A stretch of DNA of 64,000 nucleotides from positions 1 through 64,000 of the forward strand of contig JAUZTG010000036.1 in the NCBI GenBank assembly GCA_030734395.1. Direction: 5' to 3'. Position numbers and translations under genes: made by a program. Below, piece after piece: positions 23,501 through 35,607 of the stretch. The number at the start of each line of letters is the position of its first letter. The first letter of the stretch is position 1. This stretch comes from Sarocladium kiliense. Lineage: Eukaryota; Ascomycota; Sordariomycetes; Hypocreales; Sarocladiaceae. A model generated the notes under the pieces. It was not told the origin of the DNA. It saw nothing but the letters and a program-made list of their open reading frames with translations, and did not search any database.

Positions 23501-23675
23501 CGCAAGTGAGTTTCTTCGCTAACAATCGACTCAGAATTACATCGACCCTCGTCTGACGGTCGTTTTCTCCAAGAAGTTTGATGTACCTCTTGAGAAGCTC
23601 TTCCCCAAGACCTTGCGTGAGAAGTTCCGATGGGCGATTGCGTCTGTGGAGGACCAGGACGACTGGGAGTTCTAG
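20589..23675 (+). CDS. TOP1: DNA topoisomerase I (type IB)
   Basis: Six exons: 20589-20643, 20855-21069, 21130-22674, 22727-22978, 23026-23475 and 23535-23675; 885 residues. The N-terminal third is acidic and lysine-rich, with repeated SDSDAPI blocks and nuclear-signal-like KKAKAKTA patches. The core begins at about WWNDPTGGDDSIKWRTLEHNG, followed by the family signature FWVAMGD and NFFGDFQEYVKKYG. Catalytic-core segments include RATAMYLIDRLALRAGNEKD and RTYNASWTMATLL. A coiled-coil linker (KKHQQFLVEEQRTKIEKKF onward) leads to the active-site block SKINYIDPRLTVVFSKKFD, with the nucleophilic tyrosine at about residue 841. The last intron falls between SKI and NY. The protein ends normally with FRWAIASVEDQDDWEF. 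It relaxes supercoils through a 3'-phosphotyrosyl intermediate in the nucleus and nucleolus. Confidence 0.97.
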
Positions 23676-24610
23676 ACTGGTGGGCCTGGGACAAGCGGAA
23701 ACGATGGTGTTCCCTCTTCGTTGTTGTTTCTTTTCATCTTTCAGTTGCTCTTCTTCTTGTTTCATGTTACACCAACATACTCATATGCTTTACTTCGGCT
23801 CAGAAATGGTTGGCGCAAAGATGGGGTGGCGGAGTTCACACCACAATGGTGTTCGGAGGGAAGACATGCAGCATACGGAAGCGGCGCGCGGCGATGTACG
23901 AGTCGAGGTGGTGGTCGGTTGTCGAAGAGGATGGGGCGGATAGAAAGGCGCGACATGTTGGATGGGGATCGAGTGTGGGCTACCACCGTCGCTAAAAGGG
24001 ACCAAAAGCTACATTTACAGTCTTGCTCAAGATGAAGTCGGGAAGATGACACGGCGCACGGCACCGCGCCGTAGAACAAAACACCTTGCTGCTTGGTTCA
24101 ATACTTCTCTCTTCGTTTAGTTTTGAATTCGTAGAGCTTTGGCTTCGAACCTGTGCTCCGTTATCTAGACTTATGACCGGGACTCTCTGACCCAGGAACA
24201 TATGGGGGCTGACATGATGGGTCTCGACACGTTCCGTTCTGTTCTTGTTCTGGTAAATTAAGTATATGCTCATCAGATATGATGCCAATGCTACAACTAA
24301 CTAGTCCCCAAAGCCTTCCTAATCCGATGCAATGCTAAACAAAAACTCCTCGGCTGTGCAATGTGTTCCCAATGCTCCTTCAGGTATCGTGCCGTCATGT
24401 ATCTCAAGACATCCAACTCATTCATTGGCTAGGTGTGTAGCCCGGTCTATAACTCAGTCCCTTTTTTAAGTCCCCATGCAGTCGCTATACTGAATGATTC
24501 CCGTGTGGTTTACCACGCGTTTTGTTTGTACAGGTATATACACCATCGCAGGTTGCCTCTGTTTCGTTTGAGGCGAGAATTTGTACGTGTTGCGTTTGCG
24601 TGTAGGTGCT
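23676..24610. other. Convergent intergenic region, 0.94 kb
   Basis: Between the TOP1 stop and the stop of the GH16 gene on the other strand. It should contain both 3' untranslated regions. T-rich stretches follow the TOP1 stop. No gene is supported. Confidence 0.5.
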
Positions 24611-25783
24611 TTACGCCAGGCGTCCAAGCAGGACCATGGCCAGCGGGATGAACATGGCGGTAGCAAGTGTCGGGCGCAGACTTGAGGAGCTGCCCTTGGG
24701 AATCAGCTTGCCTTCCTCGGTCATGGTCCAGCCGTCAGGGATACTGCCGCTATCAGCACCAGCTGTAGGCTCCCAAGGCCAGCCTGTCTGCGTCGCAGCT
24801 GCGTCGCTACCGTCCTCGCCGAGGCCACCCTGCGGCACACCTGCGTCACTGGTCGCTTCGGATCCAGTAGCACTGGCAGTGACAGTGACACCACCGCCGT
24901 TGCCCACGTTCCCGTTGACCTCGCCGTCGACTGCCTCGATAGACTCCCAGTCACCAGAGTTGTCGCCGTACTTGTACTCTTTGCCGGTGGAGTAATCTGT
25001 GACGATGATCTTCTGGACAAGCATGCTGAAGGGGCCCTTGCTGTAGTCGGTTGGACCGCGTGCCCATTCGACGGTTCCCGGAGGGTTGAAGTTTGGGTCA
25101 CCACCAGCCCAGGCGCCGAACTTGACCTGCATCGGGGTCTGGGGATATTGGTTCTCCTCGGCATCGCCGGCTTTGAGCTCACGGACAACAGTCCCGTCCG
25201 CCATCCAGACGATCGCATCCTCCGTCCAATCGATGGTATATGTGATCCACTTCCCCTGCGTATCCTCGACCTTGTGGAACTGTCCGCGGTTGTACGAGGT
25301 GGTCTGGCCCTTGCCGAAGTAATTGCTCTGCATCTCGTCCGGATTGCCTCCAAGCCACTCGATGTCGATTTCGTCAAGGCAGTCAGACTCGAGAACGAGG
25401 GAAGATACGATGCCGGCGCCCGGAGCAGCTTTCATCGTGATCTCGACACGGCCGAACATGATGTAGAACACTGATTGCAGCTGAGGAGCGTCACCGCCTT
25501 GTGTGACGGTAAATGAGGCGCCGTCTTCATCGTTGTAGGAGGGAGAGCCGAAGGGAACAAAGGAGTTGACCTCGCCTTTGCGAAAGTCGACGTTGATCGT
25601 CATTCCTAATGCGGCATTTGGAGGACATTGTGCTGGGCAAGGTCAGTCTTCTGAAGTTGGAGGAGGCAGCTGGATATTTTGCTTACTGTTGAGCGGGTTG
25701 CAATCTGTGAATGTTTGTGCTGATGCCGTGCCGAAGAGGACGGCGCTTGAGGCTGCTAAAGCAGCAGATAAGCCGAGTCTCAT
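24611..25783 (-). CDS. CRH1/UTR2-like cell-wall chitin-glucan transglycosylase (GH16), GPI-anchored
   Basis: Exons 25783-25687 and 25632-24611 give 372 residues. The start MRLGLSAALAASSAVLFG is a signal peptide ending near TASAQ. Then comes the short Cys motif FTDCNPLNTQCPPNAALG, restored by the chosen acceptor and typical of CRH enzymes. The GH16 catalytic motif DEIDIEWLGG has its nucleophile and acid/base glutamates at about residues 120 and 124. Further conserved parts are NYFGKGQTTSYNRGQFH, ITYTIDWTEDAIVWMADG and VKFGAWAGGDPNFNPPGTV. A Ser/Thr/Gly-rich tail ends in a hydrophobic stretch (LATAMFIPLAMVLLGRLA), the pattern for GPI attachment. The family joins chitin to beta-glucan at the cell surface. 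The specific paralogue (Crh1 versus Utr2 type) is not settled; I see no separate chitin-binding module. Confidence 0.94.
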
Positions 25784-28700
25784 GGCTTTGGAATGTGTGT
25801 TTGTTCGGGTATGTGTGTGTGACGGGAATGCGGGATCGATGTCGTGGAGCAGTATCGTGGGCGTTGCCCAGCTAACGATGGCCTGAGCTTCACAAGTCCA
25901 GATCGGGTCGTATGCACAATGCGAAACTCGAGGGTCACGAAGCCGATATCTATTCGTTTTGTGAGGTCCTTCGAGATGTCAAACGTGCATGAGAGTCAGG
26001 TCTAGGGGTAGAGGGGAGAAATCGTAATGGAGGGTAGCATCCGTCGAGAAGTTCAGGTCATGGAAATCATATGGTATATTAACAACCCCAGCCACGGGTA
26101 ACAGGTGCTGTTCGTCATAGGCGACGTGGCCGCTGGACCCTGCTAGAAACCTGCACCCAAGCCCAAGCAGTCGGTGTGTAGCGCTCGGCATGCACGGCTA
26201 TGACGCCAAGGGTCCGTCCGAGTCCAAGGAAGAGGCCGTGGACGAGGAGGTTGGGGCAGCATCACGGCCTGACAGTGAATGGTTGCCATGTGAATGGCGC
26301 CTGAGCTTTAGAAGCTACGGTTGAGAGGTGGCTGGAAAATGGGGCGGAGGTGGCTGGGGGTGGGGATCCGCTCACGGGCGCTTGGGATGGTGTGGCTTGG
26401 GCGTAAAGCTACCCTGCAACCGGGCTCAACTTTCTCATCCTCAACACGACCCGCAGAGCCCTGGGTTATACAACGAATACATCAATTAAATACGAGATAG
26501 AGTAAACAAATACGGGAATGGTTTCAGAGCTTGAGAAGCATAAACTCACAGCTGTGGAGTTCTGCACCATCTCGACTCGTACGCCGTCCGGTTTGGGGAG
26601 AACCCTACCGTTGCCATGTACGCACTGATGCTCTGATATCATGAATCTGGCAACAACCAACGTGCGCAACCATGTTCCGAGCAGTAGTTCTATAACCCAT
26701 TGGAGCACAAGACTACTTGTCCATAACCACATCTGTGACCCAGGTCTAAAGCTCGCTGGCGCCTACGGAAGCTACACGGCATCCACTTGCTCCAAACCGC
26801 ATACCTACCCGGTAATAAATATCAATAGAGAATACTCTCCTCATCTCACACATCTAACCATACTGTTACTCCCCTCAAAAACCCATATGTGCTATTCCAA
26901 CCCGATACAATGTCTCACCTTCGGAGAGGCAACCGTGCTCACTACGGACGCAGCATTCCGATCGCGTCGCCAAGTCCTCGCTGCCGCAGCCCTACCGCAT
27001 ACCATAGATCGATGCAAGGGAGGACGACCAACGGCTTGCACCCTCAAAAGGGTCCATATCGCCACCTGTACTTGTCTCACGACGGGTCGCGCGTGGTTCA
27101 CTTGGAAACCCCTCACTCGCCGTGGCAGAAAAAGAAAGGCAAACGGTTACGTAGTGCACATGCTAGCTTTTTTTCTTGCTTCGTTGAGCCCTCTTGAGCT
27201 CCCCACTGGAGGGTTTGAGACATACGCGCGAGTTGGTTCTCCATGTTGGCTAACTTGCTGGCTGCGACCAAGAGCCTAGGTACACTCTCGAGTGGTCCCA
27301 TTGAGCCGGCTCCTCGTCATCTCAGGGGCCCGAGAACGAGCTGGCGAATGGATACAGGATCGTGAAAGCCCTCAATGATGGTTGCGGGATTCAGTAAGCC
27401 CCCCGCCTGACCTATCATTGAAGTGATCAAAGGAGGACGTGCGTAGCGAGCTGTCGTCTAACAGACCACGTAACAACTCTGGGACCAAGCCGTTACCTCA
27501 CGAGAACGAGTCACTATGACTTGTCACATGCTTTGCATGCCCTGTGTCTGCTGCGAGGGAGCAATCGTCCGACATGGAGAGCTGCATGGTGGCGCGTAAA
27601 GTTCAAGACATAGCGTTGCGGCGGATGCGTCGTCTCGGAGCTTTCAGACCGCAGGCGATCTGTCATAAGCAGCTCTGAATCAACCAGTAAGCCACTACGA
27701 AGGAGAGAACAACGCCCACGGTGGCTGCCTCTCGTGTCACGTGGTCTGAGTCCGTGCTGAAATGGTTCAAGACATCACTGCATATCACCGAGAGATCTGA
27801 GCACTTACCAAGCAGGCGTGCCAACACCCGGTTTCGAGGCCACCGCGGGCCTGCTGGGCCAGTCTCCACGGGAAAGTTATATGTTATCACTTAAGTCGAT
27901 GGCAGAGTCTGGTTATCGACCAATAGCTGTCAGCTCGTGGAAATGGCCCGAAAGCCCCGAAGCATGGCCTGCTACGCATATGTGGCATATGTGATATATA
28001 GCGAGACACAAGCTTAGGAGTCGTCTGACCTGGTAGAGTCGACTTGTATTTCTGCCCAGGGCATTGGTGAAAGCTGGCCTCAGTGCCGCAGCTTGACAAT
28101 CCTGGAGTCTTCACGTTTACGTCGCTTGAAATAGCGAGATAATGCAATGAGCGCTCGTGCGACGCCAGGGACCTGGCTGCACAGGTTTGTTTATCGTCAC
28201 CTATCCCAACAGGAAGATTAGGCAAGGCAAATGGACATTTCAGCATTGTATGGGCGGTCAGAAAATGGGTCGCGTTGAGCGGGCCATGAGAAAGCTTCGA
28301 GAAGGCCGATAGACGCGTCGCAGGCACGATCTCCAACCCCCGATTGGCTGATCATTTCAGCAAGGGGAGTTGGGTGAGGATCCCTCGTCCTCCGACGCCA
28401 TGCCAGCGGGTCACCAGCCTCGAGAGTACCAGGGTCTCTGCTCTGCAGCGTTGTTCTCAGCCTGCGAGCCCTGGCCAGTACCAAAGAAGATGCCAGACAG
28501 TACTCCACAATGTCAATGCCTATAGTACTTGACACCTTAAGCAAGCAAGCGAGTTTCGTCAATGATCTCCAGCGGCCGTCATGTCACCTTGGCGAGGCCA
28601 GAGAGGTGGTTGGATTGGAAATGCTTCAACGAACCCAAGGGCTGTGAGGAACGGAACCCAATTACACTGCTTTCCGCGTAGTAATCGACGGACCCTTGCT

Positions 28701-29993
28701 CGATAACTCGCCTGGTGGCGATCTAAACCTTGAAGACAACAACGCCCACGACGGTGGGTTTGCTGGGTAAACTGCCAAGCCGAGAGGAATCCGGGGACGT
28801 ATTGCAGGCCCGGAAGATATCCCCTCTGGTCCTAGTGAGCAACGAGTTTTCGTGGCCAAATTGGAAGGCGAGACGGGTACCAACCCGGCCCGTTCGCGGC
28901 CCTGGTCGGTGACAGGGACTGTGGTTGGGCACCCTGGTTCGACCAACTCTGGACATGGTGCTGGGGGGAGACACCTGTCAAAGGCTGCTTGCCCTTGTAG
29001 GTGTTGCCACGCTTTGCCGATTGCTGAGACCCGTCGGCGGGCACCAAGTTGCACCCTTGTCAAACTGTCGTGACGAGCAGATATCGCTGCCGGCTTTGGA
29101 CACTTGCTGCGGGTTCTAATAACCGCAACAGCTAGTGAACTGAGACAGACGAGGCCGGCAATGGCCGACAGCCCTAGAACTGCACGTTGACCGCCAAAGT
29201 CCCGGAGAATCGACATCCAACGGTGCCGATGCTGGTCCATGACAGGGAAGCCGAGGCTTTTTTGTGTCTGTTTATTATACCTAAATGGCTGTGGTTTCCA
29301 GTTGGCACGGAACCAACCTCGCCCATTATCCACGGCCAAGAATCGTGCCTACACGGCGTGATTGGGCGTCGCCACGAGCAATTGGGTGAACCACCAACAT
29401 GGGTCTCTTCGTCCGATCTCAAACCAGGATGCACAGCAGACGACAGCCATCACACGCGGCAGGACCGCCAGGTCGGTGGCGAGACGTATCAGTGAGCTGC
29501 ACCATGCCTGGTCTCCACGCTATCACGCACCAGACTGTAGGCGCAATGCTACGCCCAGACCCATGTCCCGGTCCCTGAAGGTTGAGGCGTGTCGTTGGAA
29601 GAGGACGCAGAGTGGGGTTGCGCAGGATGGACGGTAACTGAAGAAGGTTAAGTGTTGACAGAGCGTTCCGGTTCCGCGACGCCGGCGGTGGAAAGATCTG
29701 ACGCTACTTGGTATTGCGAGCAGCGCCATCCTGGTTGGCCTCGGTGCAGGTCATGGCAGCGGCGAAGAGCTCGGGGCACTGAGGGGCCTTTGGATAATGG
29801 TTTCGACCTGTTTCCGCGGGTAGGTAGCATCGAGACTAGACAGATAGGTAATTAGGGTCTAGAAACCAGTGGCGAGAGCGTCAGAGCGAGGATCAGTGGA
29901 TAGACGAAGCCATTAGGCTCGGGGACCCTGACGGAAGTGAGAAGCCATACGACTCTACGGAGGGGCCAGGCATCCGATGACGGTGCAGCTGGG

Positions 29994-30029
29994 CAGTGAC
30001 AGTGACAGTGACAGTGACAGTGACAGTAA
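29994..30029. repeat. Hexanucleotide microsatellite (CAGTGA)n
   Basis: Five perfect CAGTGA units followed by one CAGTAA and a decayed partial unit. It sits in the gene-poor interval. Because the unit is a multiple of three, it creates Ser-Asp or Thr-Val runs in shadow reading frames, which inflates spurious ORFs here. Confidence 0.9.
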
Positions 30030-33000
30030 CAGTGCCAAAGAGCGACAGGCGGTGGTGGCTGTTGGTGACAGCAGAAGCAACAAGACTAATTTTGGGGAAA
30101 GAATTAAGAACGAAGGTCTGCAGCAAGGCGGGGCGGTGCAGGGAAGCAGTGTGATTGATGTTGGAGATGGCTTCAGACAGCTTAGACGCAACAGGCCGGG
30201 AAACAAGCAAGATGGTGTCTAGTCAAGGCGAGATGGTGAGATGGCTCGTGCTGACCGCCATGGCTGTGCTGCTGATGTGCTGTAGCAGTGAAAGTGAGCG
30301 AGTTGCATGTGTGCAGAGCTGCATGTTGCATGTGGTTGTGCCTCTGCCTACCAGCGCAAGTGGAAGTGGTGCCGTACCTGCATTAACGCAGTGGAGCCGT
30401 GCCCAAATTGGTACCTGGTTCCTGCATGCGTAGTGCGGTGCATTAGCGAGGCCAAGTTATGCAAGGTACTGGCCCTCAGCACCAACCTAACTGTCGACGG
30501 GGAACTGGCTCGCCGCACCGCTGAGCCCCAGACGCAAGCTGCTGCACCGCACTCGCGCATAAAACAATGTTTGTAGCGAGCGATGGGGCACTGCTGCCAT
30601 GGTGCGGTACCGGATGTGTTTCCCTTGGTTTCCGGTGCCTGATACATGTTCTCACACAACTTGTAATATACCATACCATGCGACACCCATCCTTCCATCC
30701 AGATAATTGAATAGCCATGCGCCGTGCCAGCACGTTGCATCAACGGCCGAGCCGAAGGAGCATGTCAGCAAGTACTCCATACTGTCGACATGCATGCATT
30801 GGAAGCTCCAGGATTGAGAATATCCCTCTTAATGCACCAGGCTGTTGATAAGAGCCAATTTAATGCCGTCAAGGTTCTTCTGTCAGCGACGATAACAGAG
30901 ACGCCATCCCGCGTGGGCGCTGAAGATGACGGGGTCCCACGAAGTAGTGTTAGTAGCCTTATCACCTACCACCGTAGACTGCTACAGGACCCCAAGCAGT
31001 GTACCACGTACCACCACGGCTACGACAAAACGTAAGATTATGCCTTCAAGGCCTCACGCATGTGCCCGAGATAAGCCCCCCACTGTGCATGGCGTCTTCA
31101 TCCCATCCTGGTGCAGGCAGCAAGAGATGATGATAGCCACGCCGACTCGGTCAAGTCCAAGTGGTCCCTCTGGCCGCCAGGACAGGAACAGGAAGTTGTG
31201 CCGGGACTTGTGCTGCACTTGCACGCTGATCGTTCGTTGCACCACACTACACACAAGGCAAACCACTCATGGCGCTTGACCAGACCGAGCAGGTCCAAGC
31301 ACAAAGTGAGCAAAGCACAGACCAGACCAGAACCACGCAGAAGCAGACTCAGCACGAAAGCAGAATAATGCAACCCACCACCGCACCGCACCATCCATCG
31401 CTTGCTGTTCACTTTTGGCGCAGTCCGTTTTATGCAGCGCTAGGGTTTCAGACTGGTGCACTACGCTGCTCGGCCAATAGGGCTCTTCCCGGCCGCCCGC
31501 TGCTTTCTCCAGTGGCTTAGCCCGCTAATGGTAAAAGGCGTCAGTGGTGCCTGGACGAGGTCAGGCAACCAATTCAGGTACTTTCCTCTGTCTCCCCTCC
31601 TTCTGCCAATGGCCACGTCCTGCGGCCATCACCACCGCACGGTATCTCTCGCCTCCACTTTAGCCGCGACGAGTCAAGCTCGTTGTCGAAATTATCAATC
31701 TGCCAATCTCATTTGCCTCTCATCCTAGCTGACAGCCGATAGACATCCCGTTCTTTCGATGCAAGCCGTAGAAGGATCCGTCGCACTTGGCGTAGAGACC
31801 TGATCACAGGCCGCCCGAGCTCACTACTCTACACTACGACTGGCGGCTTTCAGCCAAAGATAAGGTGCTCGACTATTGCACCAAGCTTCCACAACTGGGC
31901 CAATGGCTCCAACAGTAACCCACCCTTAGCCTGGCTGGAGATCGGGGTCGCTTCTGGAATGTCAAGTTTCCGATCTCTGGCAGATGCGCGACGTCCACTG
32001 GTCTGCGGGGCGCAAAATCCCTCTCCAGGTGTAGCATTTGCTTGCTGTCACAACGGATCTAGGACCAGCAGCATCTGCCTAGGCAATATGGCATGACGGC
32101 ACGCTGTTCTATGGGACATTCCGAATCGATGGCTATCAGCTTGATTTTGACCAGCCAGTGAGTTTGATTCGAAGAGCGCCGCGCGCCGCGCGATTCGTTT
32201 CTTTACGGCACAAGCTGAGAAAGGCATCTGAGTGTAGCACGTGTTTTGCCACGAATCGCTCAAGGCGGCTCGAGCTCATCTGTTTTGCACTCTGGCCCAT
32301 TCATAGTGAAGCTCGAGCCATCATGCTGTGGTGAGACGAAGCTACTCACACGGCTGAGCGACCGACCGAGCGGTGGCGGCCCGCTCATGGACCTCAGCTG
32401 CTCCAAGGCTAGTTCTTGAGCCAGGCGACGCCATGACGCAGGGCAGAGCCATACAGCAGTGGGGGAACAACCATCGCCTGATCTTGGACCGACACTGCAA
32501 CCATTCACAAGGGCGCGGGACTATGTCAGCGGCACACCAGTAGACGCGAGGGAAGATGCGACGCACATTTCTCAATATCATGGCCCTCAAACGACACGGT
32601 TGGGTGGAGCGACAGTGTAGAGTGGTTGCATCGGGGAAATGTGAGGTCGCGCCGTGAGTGGCTCACTGGCACAGCACTATTTTTTGTGTTTCTGACACCT
32701 TGCATCTGCTCCCACTTGTCTCGTATTATTGGGCGCACGAGCGGCACACACAAAAATCCTCCCAGAGACATGGTGGGCGAGACGCGGGCGAAGCAACGAC
32801 AACAAGCTTGCGACAGACTGGGAGAGACCTGATCAAGCTACGGAGTACTGCGCTCGCTAATATGCAAGTTTTGCCAAGCTATTGTACGAGTTATGTATTC
32901 CTTATGGAGTTCTCGCCCTGCACAACAGCCCACAAGGGACGCTCTAGTCTGATCATTTTCATGATTCTTGCAACGTTTAACGCTTTTTTCTTTACGGATC

Positions 33001-35515
33001 CTAGGATATTGCACTGGCTCTTCAGCTTGCGGTGAAGCAAGCCATCGGCTCTCCATCACATGTGAGCTGGCAATCATTTGTCGGCAGTCACCTTTAGATC
33101 AACGCGCGCCAAAAGGCATGTGATCAACCAGCGCGAAGCCTGTACCTTGCATTGGTGAATGGCTTTAGTGATACGACGGCGTCAGTCAACACGGTTAGCG
33201 ATTGCGACACGAGACTGCGGATTAGATGGTGTCCTCGGCGAATGGTTATGCATGACTGGCAAAAGCACCAGTCATTTGTGCATCCTGCTCAAGTGAGCCA
33301 TCCTATCAGGGCTACCGACTTGCATATAGCGTGGCGCAGTAGGTTGTGATGGGCCTCCTCCTTGCGTACTACTCGACGCGAAGACCGCCCTTGTTCATAA
33401 TGGAGAAGATGAACGCGCGTAATGAAATAAGGGAGCCTGTGCATGCCTGTGCGCGTCTGTGCAAGGTGTCTAAGTGGACAGATATGCATGCCTAGCCATC
33501 GCTAGTGCAATCCCACAGGAAGTCCCAGTTGCAGCCAGAAGCAGGGGGGGTGCGCATGCATGCCTGTGCCAGGTGTGCTTGTGCCTGGGCCTGTGCGTGT
33601 TTCCTCTTGTGCATCCGCCGTGTGTGAGAGGGTGACTTTGATGGATTGGAGGCATGTCAATGGATGGCACATCACAAGCTACGTTTGCTTCTTTCTCTCG
33701 CGTCTGGATGGGATCCTGTTGGATTGGTGTCCGTCGCCACCACCAACCGCTGCAGCCGCCAGTGACCAGTGACGGGCGGCGTTTGCAAGAAGAAACAAAA
33801 GGCGAGCGGACTCAAGGTGCGTCACCTTACCAACCAATAGCCCGAAAGGTACAGCAGACACGAGCTGGGTGTCCTATTGAGTAAGTTCACGTCCCGGAAG
33901 AGCCATTTCCTTTCTTGGGTTCTATAGACTTTGAGCCCAAACCTCGCAGAGTTCCACGGCCTCAAAGGACGGAAGGCCGATCTCCATATTGAGCAACAGC
34001 AAAGCTAATGTGAAAGGGTATGACGAGCGCTATATTCATGTGTGGCCTTTGAGCAATGCGCAATCACATCATCGTCGTGGACATCTGCTCTCCAGAATTA
34101 GCAGCAAAAATGGGTACCCAGGTGTGGACTGCGCCATGGTCGGCGCATTTCACTCCAAACAGTTGCCAGCTTCGTCACCTTATTAGCCCAATGCGCATCT
34201 CAACTTACGGTCTGTGTGATGTGGGCATTCGCTGCATTTCAACAAGATTCCCAGGCCAGTCGAGCGTCTTGCCCACCCTCCATGAATGGATATTCTGGCT
34301 TTCTTCTCACCAACCAAAGCTTTACGAGGGCGGGGGCTACCTAGACAAGCATCACATACTATTTTTTTTCTTTGCTCATTTTCTGCCACCCCAAGAAAAA
34401 AGAGGATTTGCCAGACGAAGAGGACCCGGATGAAGCTGCTGGGCTCGCCTCGCCTTCGCGGACCTTTCCACTTCGCCCCAGACATGGCCCGGAGCAGGGG
34501 TGTACCGGGGGTTGGTGGATCGTCCATTCAAAGCCCACCCGGGGAGAGGGGGCGCGCAATCCAAGAGGTCCAGGGCCCCAGCAGGCAGAGCAGTCCGTCC
34601 CAGAAGATGGTGGTCGACCCGTGGAGAAGAAGTGTGGATGAGAAAATTGGTGGATAATGGAGCCGTCTCGTCCGTCGCCGACACACCCCTGTTGCTCTTT
34701 GGTGCTTGACCCGGTTCCCACACCCAAGGGCCCAGGACGAGTGAGACAGGCCCGTGGAGTAGAGAGCCATCGCAAGTACCAAGGGACCCAGGACCCGTTG
34801 ATATCGAGCGTGGGTTTGGGTTGGGTACGGTCGTCCGTGGTGGTGGAGGGTGGTGGCTATGGGTGTGTGCTTGGAAAATGTACCTCGTACAGGCCTATCT
34901 TGATGGCAGATGTGTGAGAAGATCTGCGGCGCCTCTCTCGTACCTCGCTCGTCCCACGGTCCTGGGCTTTGCGTTGCGAATACTACTTATCCCTCCATCT
35001 TCCCCGTCGACTCTTGTCAGTTCCCCTCCTCGCACCCTCGTTACCTGGTTCATGATCGGCAACCATTGTCTGGTCTCTTACCCTTGCGCTGTGTGAAATC
35101 TACTTCTTTTATATCCTCGTCGGTTCTTCCTTCTTTATTCATTTGCGTGACTCGCTCTTTATTTATTACTTTACTCTATATACCTCTTGGAACTCTTCGA
35201 TCACACTCGAGATTCCTGGCCCTTCCTTTTACAACCAACACGATCATCAACAGCCTCGCTCTTCATACAAAGAACGAGTCTCTTGTTTGTATCGCCACCA
35301 GACGCGTACTGTCGTCGAGTCACCGCACACCCTGTGTCAGTTCTGTCTCTCAAGAGAAGACTGCCGTCCATTCCTTGACAAGGACCGAAACAAATACAAC
35401 TACCATCCTTTGGAACACCAGCAGCACTTGTACAACTATAACACCACGGCCAATACTACAATACAACGACAATTGTACATCTAATTCAAAGAACACGACG
35501 CACACGAACACTCGA

Positions 35516-35594
35516 GTAAGTCTTCCATCGCAGACTCGCGGCCAAGTATTCCCTTTGCAAGAGCATCGAGTCTGACCGCCGTCTCAACTTGTAG
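35516..35594 (+). other. Likely 5' untranslated intron of the Msn2-like gene
   Basis: 79 bp starting GTAAGT (35516) and ending TTGTAG (35594), with a CTGACC branch-like site about 23 bp before the end. It finishes 13 bp before the ATG at 35608. Excision is predicted from the signals only. Confidence 0.6.
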
Positions 35595-35607
35595 TCAAAA
35601 CGAGACT

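Larger units (their letters stand above)
25784..35607. other. Large gene-poor interval, 9.8 kb
   Basis: It runs from the start of the GH16 gene to the start of the Msn2-like regulator, so it contains both promoters. I found no frame with family resemblance, no transposase or reverse transcriptase motif, no terminal repeats and no tRNA box B. Base composition is not AT-biased, which argues against a heavily RIP-mutated transposon. Frames of 100-225 codons do occur (26641-27279 plus, 28662-29339 minus) but look like chance. The last 0.7 kb (34.9-35.6 kb) is C/T-rich and is probably the leader of the regulator. A hexanucleotide repeat lies at 29994-30029. Confidence 0.55.

Noticed and set aside
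26641..27279. 212-codon plus-strand frame in the large gap
   Set aside because: Composition rich in Thr, His, Cys and Arg, no domain and no splice-linked partner; likely chance.
28344..28410. tRNA-like T-arm (translation GSWVRIPRPPT is a frequent sign of a tRNA gene)
   Set aside because: The bases read GTGAGGATCCCTC, without the TTCRA loop, and no matching acceptor stem or anticodon arm is found upstream.
28662..29339. 226-codon minus-strand frame with one hydrophobic stretch
   Set aside because: Pro/Arg/Ser-rich, no recognised family, and its single hydrophobic segment is not enough to call a membrane protein.
34910..35575. 221-codon frame in the leader of the Msn2-like gene
   Set aside because: Thr/Ser/Cys-rich product typical of translated C/T-rich leader DNA; it also runs over a good 5' intron donor.
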